Part shown: positions 1 through 4,343 of the stretch, one piece after another
Position numbering within the stretch: position 1 is the stretch's first letter
Layout: each line of letters begins with the position of its first letter
Assembly: GCA_050115795.1 (NCBI GenBank)
Contig: JASFPT010000260.1
Location: forward strand, 1 to 5,594
Reading direction: 5' to 3'
Length of the DNA: 5,594 nt
DNA from: JAIPEL01 sp050115795
GTDB taxonomy: Bacteria; Desulfobacterota; Desulfobacteria; Desulfobacterales; CAFBRK01
The notes under the pieces: model-generated
The model's input: the letters and a program-made list of their open reading frames with translations, nothing else
Database searches by the model: none
What the model was told of the DNA's origin: nothing
Translations under genes and position numbers: made by a program

Positions 1-222
1 GGTGGCAAAATCATCCGGGGAGTCAACGATGCCTTCGCCCAGGCAGAAACCCGCTGCGTGAAACAACTCCTCGCCGGGGGTTCGCATCACCACCGAATAC
101 GGTTTTTCATCGAGCCGGATCAGCAGGGGCTCTTCCCCGATGAACTCGAGCGAACTGCGGCGGCGCCCTTCTTTGCCGCACCGAAGCGCCGGGCGGGTCT
201 GGATGCTATTTTTTGGATGCAA
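1..222 (-). CDS. fdhD: FdhD, formate dehydrogenase accessory sulfurtransferase (partial, 3' end outside window)
   Basis: FdhD transfers sulfur from the cysteine desulfurase IscS to the molybdopterin cofactor of formate dehydrogenase, which is needed for activity. The visible 74 residues show the family's N-terminal core: EEPLLIRLDEKPYSVVMRTP at about 30-49, then GEELFHAAGFCLGEGI, matching the 'P-hydrophobic-G-x-P-V-M-x-TP...GFL-x-EGI' pattern of FdhD. The catalytic CxxC loop would lie beyond the window edge. The frame is open upstream only to a stop at 283-285, and TTG at 220-222 is the only ATG, GTG or TTG codon before the conserved core, so it is the likely start. An AGGA lies 11 bases upstream. 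The start overlaps the preceding gene by 17 bases, suggesting translational coupling. Its place at the end of an NAD-module operon implies that a formate dehydrogenase catalytic gene lies nearby, perhaps next. The identity is firm; the TTG start is less so. Confidence 0.85.
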   Translation of the reverse strand, partial: MHPKNSIQTRPALRCGKEGRRRSSLEFIGEEPLLIRLDEKPYSVVMRTPGEELFHAAGFCLGEGIVDSPDDFAT

Positions 223-844
223 CGGATTTTGGTTCCTGTGCCCCGGGTTCTTTGCCGCCGCCGGGAAACGCGAGCGCCTTGGTCAACACATACGCGGCCT
301 GGAGATACGACGTGGGGCAGAGGGGAAAACACTCCTTGCAGTCGTCGCAGACCTCCGCGGCAATCTCGGGGATAAAGCAGATCTCTTTGCGGATGCCCCG
401 GTCCACGAACCCCAGCGCGTGTTTCCGGGCGACCTCGGCACAGTAGCGGACACAGAGGCCGCAGTGGATGCAAAAGGAGGGGTCCTTTTCGAACCGGTCC
501 CTGTCCGCCCCGTATTCTTCCGCCAGTGCCGCCAGTTGCGGCGAATCCGGGGCATGGGCCATCAAAAGCTCGATGATCGTCTTTCGGATCCGGTCGATTT
601 TCTCGGATCGGGTCCTGACGATGATGCCGTTTTTCACCGGAAACACGCAGGACACGACCAGTCTGGACCGGCCGCGCTCTTCCACCTCCACGATGCAAAG
701 CCTGCACCCGCCGAAAGGTTCCAGCTTTTCGTGGTGGCAGAGCGTCGGGATGGCGATCCCGGCGCCCCGGGCGGCCTCCAGAAGGGTCGTCTCTTCTTTG
801 GCCTTCACCTGCCTGCCGTCGATTTCGAATTGGATGTCGCTCAT
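206..844 (-). CDS. NuoG/HoxU-like iron-sulfur subunit, one [2Fe-2S] plus two [4Fe-4S] clusters
   Basis: This 212-residue protein is an electron-transfer subunit resembling the N-terminal part of NuoG, HoxU and NAD-dependent formate dehydrogenases or [FeFe] hydrogenases. Residues 1-75 are a ferredoxin-like [2Fe-2S] domain with C36, C47, C50 and C66. Residues 80-110 correspond to the His-Cys3 [4Fe-4S] region: H97 is present, but the three cysteines expected after it are absent (HAPDSPQLAAL), so that cluster is probably lost. Two complete CxxCxxCxxxC motifs follow (C125/128/131/135 and C166/169/172/176). The C-terminus is a charged, low-complexity tail. No signal peptide or membrane segment is seen, so it is cytoplasmic. 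Its ATG overlaps the NuoF stop as ATGA and has no strong Shine-Dalgarno sequence, indicating translational coupling. It probably passes electrons between the NuoEF module and a catalytic subunit, most likely formate dehydrogenase given the adjacent fdhD. The general family is sure; the partner is inferred. Confidence 0.88.
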   Translation of the reverse strand: MSDIQFEIDGRQVKAKEETTLLEAARGAGIAIPTLCHHEKLEPFGGCRLCIVEVEERGRSRLVVSCVFPVKNGIIVRTRSEKIDRIRKTIIELLMAHAPDSPQLAALAEEYGADRDRFEKDPSFCIHCGLCVRYCAEVARKHALGFVDRGIRKEICFIPEIAAEVCDDCKECFPLCPTSYLQAAYVLTKALAFPGGGKEPGAQEPKSVASKK

Positions 845-2778
845 TGAACCGGCGCTTTCTGGGATTTTTTCGTTATCGTTCTTTTTTCTTCATCGATCGG
901 CGGCGGAACGGGCTCCCCGGAGATCTTGGTCACCGCCCTGAATTTGGGCGGGCAGACCTCGAAGCAGGTTCCGCACTTGGTGCATTTGTCCTGGTCGATG
1001 ATGTGGATCGTCTTTTTGGCGCCGTCGATGGCATCGGCCGGGCACTTCTTGAGGCAGATGCCGCAGGCGCTGCACTTTTCCGGATCGATATAAAAAGCGA
1101 TCAATTCCTTGCACGACAGTGCAGGGCACCGGTGCTCCCGGATATGCGCCTCGTACTCCTGCCGGAAATAGCGCAGCGTGCTCAAAAAAGGATTCGGGGC
1201 GCTCTTGCCCAGGGCGCAGAGCGAGGCCTCGATGGCGGTCTCGGAGAGCTCCTCGAGGGTTTCGATGTCGCCCTCCCGCCCCCTTCCCTGGGTGATGTTC
1301 GTCAAAATCCGGTCCATCTGCCGCAGCCCTTCACGGCAGGGAACGCATTTGCCGCAGGACTCATCGGTCAGAAAATGGATGAAGTAGCGGGCCACATCGA
1401 CCATGCAGGTGTCTTCATCCATCACGATCATCCCGCCGGAACCCATCATGGAGCCGGCCTGGGTCAGCTCGTCGAACCCGACCTTCAGGTCCAACTGCTC
1501 TTCGGGAATACACCCGCCGGAGGGCCCGCCGGTCTGAACCGCCTTGAATTTCTTCCCGCCGGGGATGCCGCCGCCGATGTCGTAGATAATCTCTTTCAGG
1601 GTCATGCCCATGGGGACTTCCACAAGGCCCGTATTGTTGATCTTGCCCACCAGGGAGAAGATCTTCGTCCCCTTGCTCCCTTCGGTTCCCATTTCGGAGA
1701 ACCAGTCCGCCCCGCGGTTGACGATCAGCGGCACGTTCGCCCAGGTTTCCACATTGTTGAGCACCGACGGCCGCTCCCACAGCCCCTTGATGTTGGACCG
1801 AATGTACTTGGGCCTGGGCTCTCCGACCCGTCCTTCCAGGGCGGTCATCAGGGCCGTGGATTCGCCGCAGACAAAGGCGCCGGCCCCCTGATGGACGATA
1901 ACCTTGAAGGAAAAACCGGATCCGAGAATGTCTTCTCCCAGAAATCCGTATTCTTCGGCCTGGCGGATGGCCAAGCTGATGTTCCGGACGGCCAGGGGAT
2001 ATTCCTGACGAACGTAGATATACCCCTCCCTTGCCCCGACCGCGTAACCGCCGATGATCAGTCCCTCCAGGATGGAATGGGGGTTGCCTTCCAGCAGCGC
2101 CCGATCCATGAATGCGCCCGGGTCGCCTTCGTCGGCGTTGACGATCACGTATTTGGTCGGCTCTTCAGCGTTGCGCGAACCTTCCCATTTCCGCCCGGTT
2201 GGAAAACCGGCGCCGCCGCGGCCGCGCAGGTTCGATTTTTTGACTTCCTCGACGACCTCTTCGGCCGTCATCTGGAACAGGGCCTTGCTCAGCGCCGAGT
2301 ACCCCCCGATGGCCAGATAGTCGTCGATGCTTTTCGAGTCGATCTTGATGTTGCTGCAAAGAAGCGTCCGCTTCTGGTTCTTGTAAAACGGAATGTCGGG
2401 CTCCCGGGCGACTTTCTCCCCCGTGGCAGGGTCCTCGAACAGGAGACGCTCGACGACTTTCTTGTGCTTTATGGTCTGCTCGAGGATCTCGGGGACGTCC
2501 CCGGCCGTTACCTGAAGATAGCAGACCTCCTCGGGATAGATCACAACGACCGGGCCTCTTTCGCAAAATCCGGGGCACCCGGTTCCCTTGGTGTCCACTT
2601 TCGCCGACAGGCCCTGCTTTTCGATCTCCTCCTCAAAGGCGGAGATCACCTCGTCGGCGCCCGATGCAACACAGCCGGCGCCGGCGCAAATGGATATGCA
2701 GGGCCTGCCCGGATCTTTTCGGGACAGCACCTCCCGACGGTATGCCTCCAGCTCTTCAGGCGTATGGATTCGCGCCAT
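841..2778 (-). CDS. nuoF: NuoF/HndC-like NADH-binding FMN iron-sulfur subunit
   Basis: This is the NAD(H)-binding flavoprotein of soluble hydrogenase or formate dehydrogenase complexes; it exchanges electrons between NAD(H), FMN and iron-sulfur clusters. At 645 residues it has the long HndC/HydB layout rather than the shorter complex I NuoF. Residues 1-100 form a thioredoxin-like [2Fe-2S] domain (C31, C36, C68, C72). The glycine-rich NADH/FMN site follows (RGRGGAGFPTGRKW near 185-198, then the GDPGAFMDR region near 218-226). An SLBB-like region follows, then the C-terminal [4Fe-4S] site (ESCGKCVPC, C475/478/481 plus C521). The end is a two-cluster ferredoxin domain (C569/572/575/579 and C599/602/605/609). 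Of two close ATG codons, I chose 2778 because AGAGG lies 6 bases upstream; it abuts the alternative ATG at 2784. The gap to nuoE is only 9 bases, and the stop overlaps the next start. The extra clusters are typical of bifurcating enzymes; whether this one bifurcates cannot be read from sequence. Confidence 0.95.
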   Translation of the reverse strand: MARIHTPEELEAYRREVLSRKDPGRPCISICAGAGCVASGADEVISAFEEEIEKQGLSAKVDTKGTGCPGFCERGPVVVIYPEEVCYLQVTAGDVPEILEQTIKHKKVVERLLFEDPATGEKVAREPDIPFYKNQKRTLLCSNIKIDSKSIDDYLAIGGYSALSKALFQMTAEEVVEEVKKSNLRGRGGAGFPTGRKWEGSRNAEEPTKYVIVNADEGDPGAFMDRALLEGNPHSILEGLIIGGYAVGAREGYIYVRQEYPLAVRNISLAIRQAEEYGFLGEDILGSGFSFKVIVHQGAGAFVCGESTALMTALEGRVGEPRPKYIRSNIKGLWERPSVLNNVETWANVPLIVNRGADWFSEMGTEGSKGTKIFSLVGKINNTGLVEVPMGMTLKEIIYDIGGGIPGGKKFKAVQTGGPSGGCIPEEQLDLKVGFDELTQAGSMMGSGGMIVMDEDTCMVDVARYFIHFLTDESCGKCVPCREGLRQMDRILTNITQGRGREGDIETLEELSETAIEASLCALGKSAPNPFLSTLRYFRQEYEAHIREHRCPALSCKELIAFYIDPEKCSACGICLKKCPADAIDGAKKTIHIIDQDKCTKCGTCFEVCPPKFRAVTKISGEPVPPPIDEEKRTITKKSQKAPVQ

Positions 2779-2789
2779 AATCATCCTCT
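2779..2789 (-). promoter_or_regulatory. Shine-Dalgarno sequence deciding the nuoF start
   Basis: AGAGG at 2785-2789 overlaps the nuoE stop codon (TAG, 2788-2790). It lies 6 bases before the ATG at 2778 but has no spacing to the ATG at 2784. This favours the downstream ATG, giving a 645-residue protein, over the 647-residue alternative. Confidence 0.7.
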
Positions 2790-3240
2790 ACTCGTAGGTT
2801 TTGAGTACGTCTGCTGTCTGGCCCGGCGTCATTTTGCCGTGGGCCTTGCCGTCGACTTCCATCACCGGGCCCAGGGCGCAGCACCCGAGACAGTTGACGG
2901 TTTCCAGGCTGAACTTCAGATCCAGGTCGGTTTCCCCGGGCTTGATGCCGGTCACTTCCTGGACCGTGTCCAGGACCCGGGCGGCCCCGCGGACATGGCA
3001 TGCGGTCCCCATGCAGATGTGGACCTTGTGCCGTCCCTTGGGCACGAGGCTGAAGGCCTTGTAGAAGGTGGCGATGTGCTGCACCCGGGTCAACGGGACA
3101 TCGAGCTGCTCGGCAACCCGCTGCAACGCCTCGCCGGGGAGCCAGTTGTTTTCACTCTGGATGTCCAAAAGCACCTGAATGAGGTAGCTGGCATCCTTTC
3201 CGTATTTTTCGATGATCTGGTCGATCCGCTCCTGTTCCAT
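2788..3240 (-). CDS. nuoE: NuoE/HndA-like [2Fe-2S] thioredoxin-fold subunit
   Basis: This 150-residue protein is the small partner of NuoF in NADH dehydrogenases, bifurcating hydrogenases and NAD-linked formate dehydrogenases. An N-terminal helical bundle (1-65, with the family-typical NWLPGEALQRVAEQL and ATFYKAF segments) precedes a thioredoxin-like domain. That domain binds a [2Fe-2S] cluster through C76, C81, C117 and C121 (CMGTAC and CLGCC motifs). The length is normal for the family and the protein looks complete and cytoplasmic. The start ATG has only a weak GGGAA about 7 bases upstream. The gene is 182 bases downstream of mvhD and 9 bases before nuoF, so nuoE-nuoF-next gene form the tightest block of the operon. 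The identity is secure; whether its host complex is a formate dehydrogenase, hydrogenase or Hdr-type oxidoreductase rests on neighbours. Confidence 0.95.
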   Translation of the reverse strand: MEQERIDQIIEKYGKDASYLIQVLLDIQSENNWLPGEALQRVAEQLDVPLTRVQHIATFYKAFSLVPKGRHKVHICMGTACHVRGAARVLDTVQEVTGIKPGETDLDLKFSLETVNCLGCCALGPVMEVDGKAHGKMTPGQTADVLKTYE

Positions 3241-3422
3241 TTGCGCGTTCCCGAAAGGTTATATTCCGCTTGTTGAATAGGTTTTTTTCTTCGGTGCAAA
3301 TGCCGTGAAACACGGCCCTTCGAATGGAATCTGCAGGGATCTCAACTTTTTGGTGCCTGCCGCCGCAGAATTTGAATCTCTGTATTCTTGCATTCGACGT
3401 TGGACGTTCATCTTTTGCTGCT
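3241..3422. other. Noncoding gap between mvhD and nuoE
   Basis: This 182-base gap looks less G+C-rich than the flanking genes. It contains a perfect hairpin (3302-3316), an A-rich run on the transcribed strand (about 3281-3290), and two adjacent copies of a GACGTT-containing heptamer (3396-3409, plus-strand sense). I found no convincing sigma-70 or sigma-54 promoter and no terminator with a U-tract. A 50-codon minus-strand reading frame (3259-3411) lacks a ribosome binding site and recognisable motifs and is not called. Confidence 0.5.
3302..3316 (-). repeat. Perfect inverted repeat (6-bp stem, 3-base loop) in mvhD-nuoE gap
   Basis: GCCGTG and CACGGC flank a 3-base loop, forming a perfect short hairpin about 60 bases before the nuoE start. 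In the direction of transcription it is not followed by a T-run, so it is not a classical terminator. It may be an mRNA processing or stability element, or an operator half-site pair. The function is not shown. Confidence 0.45.
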
Positions 3423-4196
3423 TCACCCCATCGCGCAGCAGTAGCAGTTCTGCGCCGAATCGTACCGGACGAGCCCCTGCCGCGAAGAGCTTTTCATGTG
3501 CCGGGACACATCGGACGGATTCAGCCCCAGTTTTTTGGCGATCTCTGCGGTGGGAAGCGGCTTTTCCCGAAGGAGCATCATGATCTGGCTGACGGCCAGC
3601 TTGTCGTCGAGCAGCTCATGAAATATCCGGTTCACCGCTTCGCCGGCGAAAAACTCCCGGTAGGCCGCTTCACTTTTGACGGGCACCCGGAGCCGTTCCC
3701 TTTCCATCAGCCGGATAAAGGGGACCAGTTTCCTGGCGGCCTCGAGCTTGAACTTCAATCCTTCCAGGTCGAGCCCTTCCCCGGCACCGATGGGCCCCAG
3801 TTCGCGGATCTTTGCGGTGAAATCGTCGATGCCTTCGGCAAGGAGCATGCCGTCCCCGGATGACATGAACTGAATGCGCAGTCTTTCCGGATTCAGCCCG
3901 AACTGTTCCATGATCTTTTTGCACAGGAGCACATTGCCCAGCGCATCGTAATTTCCCTGGGTGACATAGTTGCACTCACCCAGCCGGCACCCGCCGACAA
4001 AGACCCCGTCCTGCTCCCGGGCAAAGGCCCTGAGGATGAATTCCAGATCGACGCGACCGGAGCACATCACCCGGATCAGCCTGATTTCATTGGTGTATTG
4101 TAGTCTGGAAACTCCAGCCATGTCCGCGGCGCCGTATGCTCACCAGTGGCACACGAAGCCGAGTATTCTGGGCTTGAACTTGTGATCGGCACTCAT
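3423..4196 (-). CDS. mvhD: MvhD-type [2Fe-2S] subunit, selenoprotein (Sec19), with C-terminal winged-helix-like extension
   Basis: MvhD (FrhD/MvhD family) passes electrons into HdrA in the Mvh-Hdr complex. The gene reads from ATG at 4194-4196 through an in-frame UGA at 4140-4142, taken as selenocysteine, giving 257 residues. Before the UGA the sequence KPRILGFVCHW, and after it AYGAADMAG, match the family's conserved C-x-W-C-x-Y...D-x-AG start, with Sec in place of the second Cys. Other candidate [2Fe-2S] ligands are C45 (VMCSGRVD), C70 and C75 (GGCRLGEC). The normal MvhD domain ends near residue 140. A helical stretch follows, then an ArsR/MarR-like helix-turn-helix (about 214-245: LPTAEIAKKLGLNPSDVSRH, ending in GLVRYD), and a Cys-rich tail, CYCC. 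A start at the internal Met26 (4121) would remove the cluster motif and has no support. AGGAAGGAG lies 8 bases before the chosen ATG. The gene follows hdrA, as expected for the partner subunit. The extension's role is unknown. Confidence 0.92.
4105..4142 (-). promoter_or_regulatory. UGA selenocysteine codon with bacterial SECIS-like hairpin
   Basis: The in-frame TGA occupies 4140-4142 on the minus strand. Downstream, CTGGA (4113-4117) and TCCAG (4105-4109) form a perfect 5-bp stem with loop GUU (4110-4112). The loop begins 28 bases after the UGA and its first base is G. Bacterial SECIS elements recognised by SelB sit inside the coding sequence just after the UGA, with a short stem and a G at the start of a small apical loop, so position and shape both fit. 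Only the upper stem is clear; no long lower stem is evident. Confidence 0.8.
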
Positions 4197-4204
4197 CGGT
4201 CTTG

Positions 4205-4213
4205 CTCCTTCCT
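4205..4213 (-). promoter_or_regulatory. Strong Shine-Dalgarno sequence for mvhD
   Basis: AGGAAGGAG is spaced 8 bases from the ATG at 4194-4196. It is the strongest ribosome binding site in the window. It supports translation starting upstream of the in-frame UGA rather than at Met26. Confidence 0.8.
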
Positions 4214-4258
4214 GTACGGACCGCATCGGCTGAACAACGTGAAACAAACGGCTTCTCG

Positions 4259-4292
4259 GCCGCTCAGAGCGGCACGACACGGAGGTCGTGCC
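4259..4292 (-). repeat. Double palindrome in the hdrA-mvhD spacer
   Basis: Two perfect inverted repeats overlap at a shared GGC. GGCACGAC...GTCGTGCC (4271-4278 and 4285-4292) has an 8-bp stem and 6-base loop. GCCGCTC-A-GAGCGGC (4259-4265 and 4267-4273) has 7-base arms around one central base. Neither is followed by a T-run in the direction of transcription. The paired compact palindromes resemble REP/MITE-like dispersed intergenic elements, but no second copy is in the window to prove repetition. Confidence 0.55.
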
Positions 4293-4317
4293 CTACACGA
4301 GACAATATCCTGAAACG

Positions 4318-4333
4318 GGGATCAACGGATCCC
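4318..4333 (-). repeat. Inverted repeat just after the hdrA stop codon
   Basis: GGGATC and GATCCC form a perfect 6-bp stem with a 4-base loop, beginning 10 bases after the hdrA stop. No U-tract follows, so intrinsic termination is not supported. A 3' mRNA-stabilising or processing hairpin is possible. Confidence 0.4.
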
Positions 4334-4343
4334 TTCCACCCCC

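Noticed and set aside
120..707. 195-codon minus-strand frame overlapping the iron-sulfur subunit and fdhD
   Set aside because: It is out of frame with both recognised proteins and Arg/Pro/Gly-rich, with no motifs; it is a shadow frame.
844..3276. 810-codon open frame on the plus strand
   Set aside because: It lies opposite nuoF and nuoE, which have complete family motifs. Its translation shows no known domain and is a by-product of high G+C content on the antisense strand.
3302..3316. Hairpin considered as an intrinsic terminator after mvhD
   Set aside because: No run of T follows it in the minus-strand direction, and the nearby A-run has the wrong polarity.
3320..3365. GGCACC...TTGA considered as a sigma-54 promoter for nuoE
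   Set aside because: The spacing and the missing GC of the -12 element do not fit the consensus.
3259..3411. 50-codon minus-strand reading frame in the mvhD-nuoE gap
   Set aside because: There is no Shine-Dalgarno sequence and no recognisable motif, and the composition matches noncoding repeat-like sequence. Too weak to call a gene.
4140..4142. UGA considered as a true stop, with mvhD starting at Met26 or the gene being a pseudogene
   Set aside because: The conserved motif continues across the codon, the Shine-Dalgarno serves the upstream ATG, the rest of the frame is intact, and a SECIS-like hairpin is in place.
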